Origin: Candidatus Sulfuritelmatomonas gaucii | GTDB lineage: Bacteria > Acidobacteriota > Terriglobia > Terriglobales > Acidobacteriaceae | NCBI GenBank assembly: GCA_900290245.1 | Contig: OKRB01000141.1 | Location: 42,131 to 106,130 of the forward strand | DNA length: 64,000 nucleotides | Reading direction: 5' to 3' | Part shown: one piece after another, positions 41,597 to 49,384 of the stretch | How positions within the stretch are numbered: the stretch's first letter is position 1 | Layout: every line of letters begins with the position of its first letter | Position numbers and translations under genes: made by a program | The notes under the pieces: model-generated | Databases searched by the model: none | The model's input: the letters and a program-made list of their open reading frames with translations, nothing else | Told to the model about the DNA's origin: nothing

Positions 41597-41921
41597 ATCC
41601 CCGCGGGGCCGCATTAAGCGGACCCGCTCTTGCCGCCAGTTGCAAAGCTGGTCGAGCAGTAGCGGCCCGCTGGCCTCGGCCTGTCGTAGCTGTTAGCGGC
41701 ATCGGCTGCAGTCATTGCGAATGGACTGCGCCTGGATGGATCAAACTGAGGACGATACGAATCGGAAACTGAAGACCAGCGGTATAACATGAGGTGCGGA
41801 TGGACAGTTTTCCGAGCTTGAAGGAAACTTGGTTGGCGGAGTGACGGTAACTCGCTACGCGCCGTCCCCGTCGAGGTTCATGCCAATGCCTCCATTGCGA
41901 ACAGTTCAAGGAGCATATCCA
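41597..41921. other. Intergenic stretch with a weak hairpin behind the hydrolase
   Basis: GCGGGGCCGC-ATTAA-GCGGACCCGC (41603-41627) forms a 10-bp stem with one mismatch, 7 nt after the stop, followed by TCTTG. It may terminate the hydrolase transcript. Nothing else is seen until the AAGGAG ribosome site of the next gene. Confidence 0.45.
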
Positions 41922-42641
41922 ATGAGCACAGATTTCTCCGGGAAGGTTGTTCTCGTGGCCGGCGGCACTGGTGGGCTCGGCCGGTCTGTCAGCAGCGCAT
42001 TTCTTCAGCATGGCGCAACCGTCGCCGTCACCTGGCGCCATGAGCAAGAATTCGACACCCTGCGCAACGCGGCCGGTAATGGCGCGAGCCGGCTTACGGG
42101 ATTCAACGCCGACGTCACCGATCCAAAAGCATCCGCCGACCTCGTCAGCCAGATTCTCTCCCGCTTCAATCACCTCGACGTGCTGGTCAACACTGTAGGT
42201 GGCTACGCGGGCGGCATTCCCCTGTGGCAACTCGAACCGGACGTCTTCGAGCGCATGATCGACCTGAATCTGCGCGCGTCCTTTGCGTTGGCCAAAGCTG
42301 TCGCGCCCCTCATGGTCGCCCGCAAATCCGGCTCCATCGTCAACGTCGCAGCCAAAGCCGCCTGGGATCATGCCGCCGGAGCCTCCGCCTACGCCGCATC
42401 CAAGGCCGCAGCTCTGGCCCTCATCGACTCGCTCGCCGCCGACCTCTCGGGTACCGGCGTCCGCGTCAACTCCATCCTTCCCAGCATCATTGATACTGAA
42501 GCCAACCGCCGCGATATGCCTAAGGCCGACTTTTCCAAGTGGCCCAAGCCCGATGACATCGCCAACGTCATCCTCTTCCTCGCAAGTGACGAAGCCCGCG
42601 TCATCCATGGCGCAGCGATTCCCGTCTTCGGTAATGGCTGA
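41922..42641 (+). CDS. Short-chain dehydrogenase/reductase
   Basis: 239 residues from ATG 41922 (MSTDFSGKVVLVAGGTGGLG) with AAGGAG 8-9 nt upstream. Rossmann-fold NAD(P)-dependent oxidoreductase: cofactor loop GGTGGLG, the NAG-like NTVGG, catalytic Tyr and Lys in AYAASK, and the closing INSILPSIIDT-type segment (VNSILPSIIDTEANR). The catalytic serine region reads GSIVNVAAKAAWD, where the usual Ser is less obvious. It ends HGAAIPVFGNG, a standard classical-SDR C terminus. The substrate is not predictable. A GH43 gene starts 74 nt downstream. Confidence 0.92.
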   Translation: MSTDFSGKVVLVAGGTGGLGRSVSSAFLQHGATVAVTWRHEQEFDTLRNAAGNGASRLTGFNADVTDPKASADLVSQILSRFNHLDVLVNTVGGYAGGIPLWQLEPDVFERMIDLNLRASFALAKAVAPLMVARKSGSIVNVAAKAAWDHAAGASAYAASKAAALALIDSLAADLSGTGVRVNSILPSIIDTEANRRDMPKADFSKWPKPDDIANVILFLASDEARVIHGAAIPVFGNG

Positions 42642-42715
42642 ATGTGATGTAACCGTTCGAAGCGGAACTACCGAATCCGCACAACGCTTTCTATCACTTG
42701 GCGTAAGGTGGATGC

Positions 42716-44224
42716 ATGCGGCTACCACGAGAGTTTCGGATTGCAGCTCTCTCTCGATCGCTCGGTTTCGGAGCTTGTTTCATCCTGTTGGCTGCAGCTT
42801 CTTCACAAAAGCTCGTAACGCCAGGGTATCTTTTCAATTCCGATCCAACCTGTCACGAAATCAATGGCAAATTCTACCTGATCACCACGCAGGATCCCTT
42901 CACCACTCATCTCGAAGTCCCGAATGATTTCTACAAAGGGATGTATGCGTACCGGGCGCTGACCACCGAAGATTTTGATCACTGGGTGGATCACGGATCC
43001 ATCCTTCGCGGTCGCGATGTCACGTGGAATACCGGTTTTGCGCTATGGGATGGTGATACCGCGATTGCCGCGAATGGCCAGTACTACGCCTACGCACCCT
43101 TCCGAACCAGTTCTGCCCTGGACCAGGACTACGGCACCTACGAAATTGGTGTCTTCACCGCGAAGAATCCACTCGGACCTTACAAGGATGTGTTCGGCGG
43201 CCCAATGAAATTGCCGGATGGATCGCCGCTTGTCGGATTGAGCCCCACGATTACCTGGGCGCCGGACGGTTCGCCCTACTTGATCTGGGGATCGGGAGAC
43301 ACTCGCCTGCACGAAGTCCAGATTGCACGGCTGAAACCCGATATGACGCAACTGGCTGAGGCGCCGCGAACCATCGAAGTCCCAAAGCAGGATGCCTGCG
43401 GCAACTTCGAGTACTTTGAAAGCCCCATGCTGCTGCATCATGGGTCGAAATGGTACTTCACCTACGTCGCATACAAGAACGACAAGGGCCCGGGATGTGA
43501 TGCCAAGGGGTCGTATGTGAACTACATTGAAGGCGACAATATGTTCGGCCCATTCACCGGTCCCGTCCATCATTTGGTCTTTCCGGCCGGAGACAGCGAG
43601 GAATCCATCCAGCAGGGTTTCTGCTCCTATCGTGGGCAAATGTATCTCGCCTATCACGTGCCATACGAAAACATAGTCGGCGAACACGACCACCACCGCC
43701 AGGTCGCCGTCACCCGATTGCAGTTTCTCGCCGACGGTACTCTGCAACCGATCATTCCCGGTCGCGATCCGGGTGCAGGCACTCCCGGCGTTAGCGAACT
43801 CACTCTGGACGCATTCGCGCCGCGCCGCGAATCTGCCGAGTTTCATGCGCGGATGAATGCCGAAGCCGAAAAGGGCCTGCGGGGTGAGTACCAGCTCAAG
43901 ATGGGAGACGGAGGCTATCTGCGCTTTCACAACGTCGACTTTGCCGCCGGCGCCGCTGAGTTCCAGGTGGAAGTGAGCTCGGAGAATCCGTCTCTGTCGA
44001 ACGGCACGCTCGAAGTCCGGTTGGATCATCCTGCCGGCGAATTGATCGCGGTCGCGAAAGTGGCGTACACCGGCGGACCAACAAACTACAGGCTTTTGAC
44101 AGTTCCTTTACTGGCAAAGGTCCACGGTGTTCACGATCTTTGCTTTGTCGCGCGCGGCGACTCGAGCCCGGCGCAGCGGCGCCTGTTCAATATCACGTGG
44201 TTTCGATTCACGCGTGCCGAATGA
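42716..44224 (+). CDS. Secreted glycoside hydrolase family 43 with C-terminal CBM6-like domain
   Basis: 502 residues. Signal peptide (MRLPREFRIAALSRSLGFG...AAASSQ), then a five-blade propeller. Catalytic residues expected for GH43 are visible: Asp in FNSDPTCHEINGKFYL, Asp in TITWAPDGSPYLIWG and the acid Glu in YFESPMLLHHGSKWYF. At about residues 385-500 there is a beta-sandwich with GEYQLKMGDGGYLRFHNVDF and LEVRLDHPAGELI that matches CBM6. GH43 enzymes release arabinose or xylose from plant hemicellulose and pectin side chains; the exact bond is unknown. ATG 42716 has AAGGTGG about 5 nt upstream. Confidence 0.9.
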   Translation: MRLPREFRIAALSRSLGFGACFILLAAASSQKLVTPGYLFNSDPTCHEINGKFYLITTQDPFTTHLEVPNDFYKGMYAYRALTTEDFDHWVDHGSILRGRDVTWNTGFALWDGDTAIAANGQYYAYAPFRTSSALDQDYGTYEIGVFTAKNPLGPYKDVFGGPMKLPDGSPLVGLSPTITWAPDGSPYLIWGSGDTRLHEVQIARLKPDMTQLAEAPRTIEVPKQDACGNFEYFESPMLLHHGSKWYFTYVAYKNDKGPGCDAKGSYVNYIEGDNMFGPFTGPVHHLVFPAGDSEESIQQGFCSYRGQMYLAYHVPYENIVGEHDHHRQVAVTRLQFLADGTLQPIIPGRDPGAGTPGVSELTLDAFAPRRESAEFHARMNAEAEKGLRGEYQLKMGDGGYLRFHNVDFAAGAAEFQVEVSSENPSLSNGTLEVRLDHPAGELIAVAKVAYTGGPTNYRLLTVPLLAKVHGVHDLCFVARGDSSPAQRRLFNITWFRFTRAE

Positions 44225-44370
44225 ACGTGCGCACTTCGGCCACACTTGGGTGCAGCGAACGCAACACAGTACTCTTCTGCCAGGTCATCCTGGCCAATTT
44301 TTTGACCCTCAGAAACAAGGGGACTGCCATAAACGGCAGCCCTCTCGTTCCGCCTGCAACGCGCCGCTGA

Positions 44371-44715
44371 CTACGCGGCTTGAATATTGGTTACGTGAAT
44401 CGTGTTGCTTGCTTCGTCAAGCGTCCCGGTAACCGTCACTTGTTTGCCCTCGTACTTCTTCGCATTGTCCTGATCGTCGAGGAAGTGTCCGGCTAATTTG
44501 CCTTCTGGCGATTGGCCTGTCACCAGGGCATATTGCCCGCTCTGGAGCTTCACAATCTTGCCCGTGAATGACTTGCTTTCCTGCTGGGTTTGTTGCTGCT
44601 GCCCCTGCTGCTGAGCGTTGTCGCCGCTTTGCGCAGCCAAGCCGGGGGTGAAAGCGAAGAGGGCCGCCGCCAAAATCAGCGCGAGCGCCTCTCCAGGGTG
44701 ATTGCTCCTTTTCAT
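44371..44715 (-). CDS. Small secreted OB-fold-like protein (DUF5818 type)
   Basis: 114 residues from ATG 44715 with AGGAG 7 nt upstream. A signal peptide (to LAAQSG) is followed by a Gln-rich linker (QQQGQQQQTQQ) and a compact beta domain: FTGKIVKLQSGQYALVTG, HFLDDQDNAKKYEGKQVTVTGTL. The 'DDQDNAKKYEGKQVTVTGTLD' type ending is characteristic of short periplasmic proteins common in Acidobacteriota. The function is unknown. Single gene, convergent with GH43. Confidence 0.8.
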   Translation of the reverse strand: MKRSNHPGEALALILAAALFAFTPGLAAQSGDNAQQQGQQQQTQQESKSFTGKIVKLQSGQYALVTGQSPEGKLAGHFLDDQDNAKKYEGKQVTVTGTLDEASNTIHVTNIQAA

Positions 44716-45072
44716 TATCTGCTCCTCTATTCTATTGTCGATTTACGTGCAACTATAAGGCGATCGCCCTCTCAATGAAAGTCAAGGGTGGTCGAAGATA
44801 CTTCCTCCATCAGAAGCACAGATTCCGTAGCGGGTTGCTCGCTCTTTTCTCGTTTTATCAAAACAACGATTTGTATGCGTACGCTTCGCGAGGTCCGGCA
44901 GAGGGGAGCCCACTTCGAGAACGCGAACTCATGCAAACTCTATCCTCAGGTAGACTTACGCTCGAATTGCCTGGGAAACGTAAAAATGGCCCGTGATTCA
45001 TCACACGCGATGAAAGTTGTTGACCGCTTTGCCCCTGAGTCCCGCCGCGGTGTTGTCCGCCGATCATCGGCC
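44716..45072. other. Intergenic stretch, nothing recognised
   Basis: 357 nt upstream of the small OB-like gene and downstream of the radical SAM gene. It is somewhat AT-richer near 44830-44890. No gene, hairpin or repeat is supported. Confidence 0.35.
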
Positions 45073-46380
45073 TCAGATGCTGGCCGCAGCGGGAGAGGAT
45101 CTCCATTCCGATTCGGCCCATGAGGCCCTGTACGCCAGGTTCAATGGAAGTGTCCACCATAGCTGCGTGGGTGAAGCCCCTAGCCGCTTCACCACACTCG
45201 AAAGAGAATAAAAGCGCTGATTCGCATATCGAAATCCCGCCAGCAACTCTTCCGGGCGCATCTGTTGCGGTTGAAATACCACATCGGTGCGTCCGTTGTA
45301 TTTTCGCCAGTCGCGAGTCAATATGCGCCCCTGGGCCTCGAGTCGCTGAAAGAGCGGCGTGCCCGGATAGGGCGTCAGGATGTTGAATGTCGCGTTTTGA
45401 ATCCCCGCGTCTTCGAGGAAATCGACGGTTTCTCTGAAAACCGCTGGTGTGTCATGGTCAAAGCCAAAAACAATCCCGGCTTGGACGGCAATTCCGCGAG
45501 CGTGGACCCGTCTGATCGCTTGAGCGTAATCTCCAACACGGTTAAATCCCTTGTGTACCTCGTCCATGCTCGATTGCGAAACGGATTCCAGCCCCAGGAA
45601 CAGCTGTTTGCAGCCGCTGCCAGCTGCCGCCGCCAGAAGTTCGTCGTCGCAGGACACTTGAATGGTCGCCTGGCTGCTCCACCATTTGCGATATGGCGCA
45701 ATTGCGCGAAACAATTCCTTCGCATACTCCTTGTCGGCGGCGATGTTCTCATCCCAGAAGATGATTCGCTTGCCTGAAAAGGAGCCGTATTCTGACGCAA
45801 CCTCCGCAATGGGCCGCTTCCGAAAGCCATGCCGGTACATGAGTGGAATCGTGCAGAAATCGCAGCGGTTGGGGCATCCCCTGGTGGCAAACAGAACGCC
45901 GTTTGTGAAGTCTCTCCGATGATAGAGCGACTTGCGCGCCTTGGGGATGTCCGTCAGAGAGGCCGGGCCGTCGCGCCGGTACACGCGGCGATAAACTCCC
46001 GTGGCAAAATCATGCAGGAACTCCTCCCACAGGCCTTCTGCTTCTCCAACGAAGATCACGTCGGCATGCCTGCCGGCTTCTTCGGGGAGCAAAGTGACGT
46101 GAGGACCGCCCATGGCGACGCAAGTTCCGCGCGATCTGAATCGGGAGGCAAGATTGAAGGCGTGATAGGCGCTTGGCGTGTGAAACGTGATGCCCACAAC
46201 GTCCGGGTCGACGCTCCAGTCGATCTCTTCGGCCTCTTCATCGACGTGAGCAACCTGCCAATCCGCAGGAACCCTCGCGGCCAGATACGGCATGGTGATC
46301 TGCTGGAAATTTAGGAAGCGTGATCTACGCGCTCTTCGAATTTCCGCTGACGATGCGGTAATCAGGAGGAGTTCCGGCAT
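45073..46380 (-). CDS. B12-binding-domain radical SAM protein
   Basis: 435 residues. ATG 46380 with AGGGAG just upstream. The N-terminal part (about 1-130) is a cobalamin-binding-like Rossmann domain (VDPDVVGITFHTPSAYHAF, CVAMGGPHVTLLPEEAGRHADVIFVGEAE in parts: AMGGPHVTLLPEE, DVIFVGEAEG). The radical SAM core follows with the 4Fe-4S motif RGCPNRCDFC (C-x3-C-x2-C, about residue 170), then FWDENIAAD and FLGLESVSQSSMDEVHKGF. This is the Elp3/MiaB-like BchE family layout. Members do methylations and ring rearrangements on hopanoids, bacteriochlorophyll and other products. The substrate here is unknown; no biosynthetic partner is adjacent. Confidence 0.9.
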   Translation of the reverse strand: MPELLLITASSAEIRRARRSRFLNFQQITMPYLAARVPADWQVAHVDEEAEEIDWSVDPDVVGITFHTPSAYHAFNLASRFRSRGTCVAMGGPHVTLLPEEAGRHADVIFVGEAEGLWEEFLHDFATGVYRRVYRRDGPASLTDIPKARKSLYHRRDFTNGVLFATRGCPNRCDFCTIPLMYRHGFRKRPIAEVASEYGSFSGKRIIFWDENIAADKEYAKELFRAIAPYRKWWSSQATIQVSCDDELLAAAAGSGCKQLFLGLESVSQSSMDEVHKGFNRVGDYAQAIRRVHARGIAVQAGIVFGFDHDTPAVFRETVDFLEDAGIQNATFNILTPYPGTPLFQRLEAQGRILTRDWRKYNGRTDVVFQPQQMRPEELLAGFRYANQRFYSLSSVVKRLGASPTQLWWTLPLNLAYRASWAESEWRSSPAAASI

Positions 46381-46722
46381 TGCTCCCTGGAAATCTTTCG
46401 CGCCACTGCTGCGCAGCCGAAGCTCTCGTATAGGCTGACTGCTACGTCCGTTTCACAATCATCGGCCTATCACCGCGCCTCGGATCATCAACATATCGTA
46501 GTCCACGCCTTCCCCTGGCAGTTGTGTTCGTGGCCACATCAATCAGCTACGGGTTGGTTGGGTTGATGCTGAGGTTAGTGCTATACAGCCTTTAGTGCGA
46601 ATGCGGTGCACGACAACGCGGCGACGCAGCAGGCGCTGCCCGATCGAGTAGTCTTTTGGAATCGGCCGCGTCCTTAAGATTCTGAGCAAACCGGATCGGA
46701 GATCATTCAGAATAGCCGGACT
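46381..46722. other. Intergenic stretch, nothing recognised
   Basis: 342 nt between the radical SAM gene and the MacB-like gene. No tRNA, repeat or conserved frame was found. Confidence 0.35.
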
Positions 46723-48210
46723 CTAGCCCGCAAACAGAAAATCCCACGACGAGTCCAGGAACATCCAGCGCTGTGTGCTGAACCAGCTTGTCGGCAGTCC
46801 CGGCACATGAAGTAACGTATGACCGCCCGCGCAAATGAGTTCGGTTCCGCTCCAGGCCAGGAACATTCTCGAAACCAGTCCGACTTGTGCGGGATGCGTC
46901 ACGCGCCTGAGGCAGACAGGGCAACGCTGGCGTTGATCCAATAGCGCCCATCGCATTCCAAACAGACAAATAGTCAAGGAGATAACCAGCTGTATATAAA
47001 CTCCATCGGGCGAGAACACCGGAAAATGCCAGTACGCCAGGTCAACTGACGAAAAGTAGGCGATCAGCATGATCAAAATAATCTTCAAGCCAAGGAAGCC
47101 AAGCCGAACTGCTCTCCGCATCCAGGAAGGCTTGTGCGAGCTGAAGCTGTACTCTGCAAGCGATACCGAGACAATAGCGGGCAACGCAAGGAAGGCGAGA
47201 AAAATTCCAAACCAATAGATGTTCGCCGGTCCCGGCATTTGTTCGTCAAGGGACTTGCCCAAAAAATCGTGCTCCGTCCTTCGTGAATCAAAGGAAGTGA
47301 TACGGACCAGCCCGCCCCACACTTCTGACCTTCCGATTCGTGTCAAATGGGCCACAACATATCCTCGGCCGCCGGAATTGATTTCGGAGTCGGATTCCAG
47401 TAACCATGCGTCAGAGTTTCCTGGCAGCCTCCAGGCATCGCCTGGCGCGATTCCGACAACTCGCGCCGGCCGCGACCCAACGAGCAGCACGGTGCCGACG
47501 ACCTCTGGATTCGCTCCGAGCTGCTGTCTCCACACTCGTTCGCTGAGAACCAGGCGCGGCACATCGCTTCGGGCTTGCTCCTTCGGAACCATGTAGTGCA
47601 GAGGCCAACCCGCGAGGGTGAAGAGATTCAAGCTGGCCCGAGCGATCTGCCACGTGCCACCGGCATGAGGGCCAAGCTCTACGGTCTCTCTTGCGACACG
47701 ATAGAACGCAAACCCGTCAGCGTAACGCTGCCTGCTTCGCTCCCAGATTCTGACCTGATCAATCACCATGCTTGGGACTGAGCTATTCTTGGCCCCTTCA
47801 TCCTGGATCAATATCGTCCCCGGCCGTACCTGGGCGCTCGAGAAATTCTGCTCTACGCGAACGCCGGGCAACAGAAGCGAGCCAGCATAGCCCAGCAGCA
47901 GGAGGCACCCGAGCCAGAAAATGCAGATCGCGGGCGAACCTTGAAGTGCTCCAAATCGCGGTCGATTCTGCCACCAAAAACGTCGAAGACATGCCGCGTC
48001 CTGAAACGCTCCGAAACAAAAGCCGGCAATTTCTCGTTCAGTTTGCCACGAAGCTGCGCAGGAGGCGCCATTGGATCGCCGCGCATGCCATAGTTCCGAC
48101 TCCCACTCCAGGCGCCACTCCGCCCGTTGCCTTTCCGGCACCAGGTAAGACGCGCAACACAAAAGCCCGCGATCGATCGCATGAAACAACGGTTCGGAGT
48201 GGGGTGTCAT
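46723..48210 (-). CDS. MacB-like orphan permease protein (ADOP-type), short form
   Basis: 495 residues from ATG 48210, which overlaps the PadR stop as ATGA and has GAGGAG about 8 nt upstream. The N terminus (LVPERQRAEWRLEWESELWHARR) is the signature start of acidobacterial duplicated orphan permeases. A helix at about 110-130 leads into a MacB periplasmic-core segment (RLVLSERVWRQQLGANPEVVG, RVVGIAPGDAWRLPG). Four more helices (about 325-430) and a C-terminal domain with CPVC...C (a possible metal ribbon) follow. It is much shorter than the usual 800 or more residues and lacks the second FtsX module. PadR-ADOP pairs are common in the phylum; the transported substrate is unknown. Confidence 0.75.
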   Translation of the reverse strand: MTPHSEPLFHAIDRGLLCCASYLVPERQRAEWRLEWESELWHARRSNGASCAASWQTEREIAGFCFGAFQDAACLRRFWWQNRPRFGALQGSPAICIFWLGCLLLLGYAGSLLLPGVRVEQNFSSAQVRPGTILIQDEGAKNSSVPSMVIDQVRIWERSRQRYADGFAFYRVARETVELGPHAGGTWQIARASLNLFTLAGWPLHYMVPKEQARSDVPRLVLSERVWRQQLGANPEVVGTVLLVGSRPARVVGIAPGDAWRLPGNSDAWLLESDSEINSGGRGYVVAHLTRIGRSEVWGGLVRITSFDSRRTEHDFLGKSLDEQMPGPANIYWFGIFLAFLALPAIVSVSLAEYSFSSHKPSWMRRAVRLGFLGLKIILIMLIAYFSSVDLAYWHFPVFSPDGVYIQLVISLTICLFGMRWALLDQRQRCPVCLRRVTHPAQVGLVSRMFLAWSGTELICAGGHTLLHVPGLPTSWFSTQRWMFLDSSWDFLFAG

Positions 48211-48524
48211 AACGACTTCTCCTCTACAGTTGGGATCATGCGTTCCAGCAGAGGATAGCGATTCCGGGATGCCTTGAGCGCCTCCGCGCCGGTCGTAGTC
48301 AGTTTGTAGTACTTGCGCGGCGGTCTCTGATCGGCGTCGGCGATGGATTGCCGTTCCCAGCGCGAGCAGATGAGTTTGTCGCGTTCCAGGCGCCGCATTG
48401 CTGGATAGACGGTTCCGCTCGGCAGCCCCGTCATCTCCATGATGCTGAACCCATAGATCAAGCCGGCGTCGATCGCCTGCAAGATCATCGCCGCTGTGTG
48501 CGAGAGTTTCGCCACGGAAGCCAT
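48207..48524 (-). CDS. PadR-family transcriptional regulator
   Basis: 105 residues. Winged-helix repressor: TAAMILQAIDAGLIYGFSIMEMTGLPSGTVYPAMRRLERDKL covers the HTH (in parts: AGLIYGFSIMEMTG, SGTVYPAMRRLERDKL), and the wing is RPPRKYYKLTTTGAEAL. A perfect TATAAT lies 6 nt before its ATG on the coding strand, so the message is probably leaderless. It is translationally coupled to the MacB-like gene and divergent from an ABC transporter. Two inverted CTATGTAG sites in the shared promoter region are the likely operators. Confidence 0.93.
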   Translation of the reverse strand: MASVAKLSHTAAMILQAIDAGLIYGFSIMEMTGLPSGTVYPAMRRLERDKLICSRWERQSIADADQRPPRKYYKLTTTGAEALKASRNRYPLLERMIPTVEEKSL

Positions 48525-48529
48525 GACGC

Positions 48530-48590
48530 ATTATAGCTATGTAGAAGGCTACTTGACAACGAAACCCAATTGATGAAGAATACTACATAG
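48530..48590. promoter_or_regulatory. Overlapping divergent promoters with PadR operator pair
   Basis: Minus strand: -35 TTGTCA (48554-48559), 18-nt spacer, -10 TATAAT (48530-48535), placing the start at or next to the padR ATG. Plus strand: -35 TTGACA (48553-48558), 17 nt, -10-like AAGAAT (48576-48581). The two -35 boxes share the same bases. CTATGTAG (48537-48544) lies in the padR spacer and its exact inverse CTACATAG (48583-48590) lies over the ABC start region. Confidence 0.7.
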
Positions 48591-48607
48591 GGGTCGGTAG
48601 TGGTTCC

Positions 48608-49384
48608 ATGATGCTTGAGCTCAAAGGCCTTTACAAATCCTTCCGTGGCATCCCCGCTGTCGAAGACGTTTCATTCAGCATCGCGAGCGGTGAGATTGTC
48701 GGATTTTTAGGACCGAACGGTGCTGGAAAATCGACAACCGTCAAAATCATGACCGGCATGCTGCGGCCGAACGCTGGGCGCGTGCTCTTTGAAGGTCGCG
48801 ATATTCGTAAGGATCTGGTTGCCTTCCGCCGCGCCATCGGCTACGTCCCTGAAGAGGCGCATCTCTACGGCTACATGTCGGGGTTCGAATATCTTCAACT
48901 GATTGGACGGCTGCGCGGGTTTTCCGAAGCCCTCATCGAGATCAAGGCTGCCAGGCTGCTCAAGCTTCTTCATCTCGAATCGTCTCAATACTCGCCCATC
49001 TCCACCTACTCGAAAGGAATGCGCCAGCGTGTGCTCATTGCCGCCGCCGTGCTGCATGATCCACGCCTGCTCATCCTTGATGAACCCCTTTCGGGACTCG
49101 ATGTCATCTCCGCGCGCCTCCTCAAGGACCTGCTTGAGATGCTTGCGGCAGAAGGCAAAGCCGTTCTGTACATTTCGCACGTGCTGGAGGTGGTGGAGCA
49201 GGTATGCAGCCGTGTTGTCGTTATCGCCAAGGGGAAGATCCTGGCCGACGCGCCGCCGTCCCAGTTGACGCAATTGATGAAGCTGCCCAATCTCGAAAGT
49301 GTCTTTGCGCAGTTGGTTCAACAGCAGGACACATCAGCCGTTGCGCGGCAGATTGTTGAGGTCATGCGCATCGGCCATGCGTGA
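48608..49384 (+). CDS. ABC transporter ATP-binding protein
   Basis: 258 residues. ATG 48608 or 48611 (MMLELKGLYKSFRGI). Complete nucleotide-binding domain: Walker A LGPNGAGKSTTVKI, Q-loop region GYVPEEAHLYGYMSG, signature YSKGMRQRVLIAAA, Walker B LLILDEPLSGLD and the H-loop ISHVLEVVE. The closest style is the DrrA/CcmA-like family working with ABC-2 permeases. Its stop overlaps the next gene by 8 nt, so the pair is one operon. Promoter and operator suggest repression by the divergent PadR. Confidence 0.95.
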   Translation: MMLELKGLYKSFRGIPAVEDVSFSIASGEIVGFLGPNGAGKSTTVKIMTGMLRPNAGRVLFEGRDIRKDLVAFRRAIGYVPEEAHLYGYMSGFEYLQLIGRLRGFSEALIEIKAARLLKLLHLESSQYSPISTYSKGMRQRVLIAAAVLHDPRLLILDEPLSGLDVISARLLKDLLEMLAAEGKAVLYISHVLEVVEQVCSRVVVIAKGKILADAPPSQLTQLMKLPNLESVFAQLVQQQDTSAVARQIVEVMRIGHA

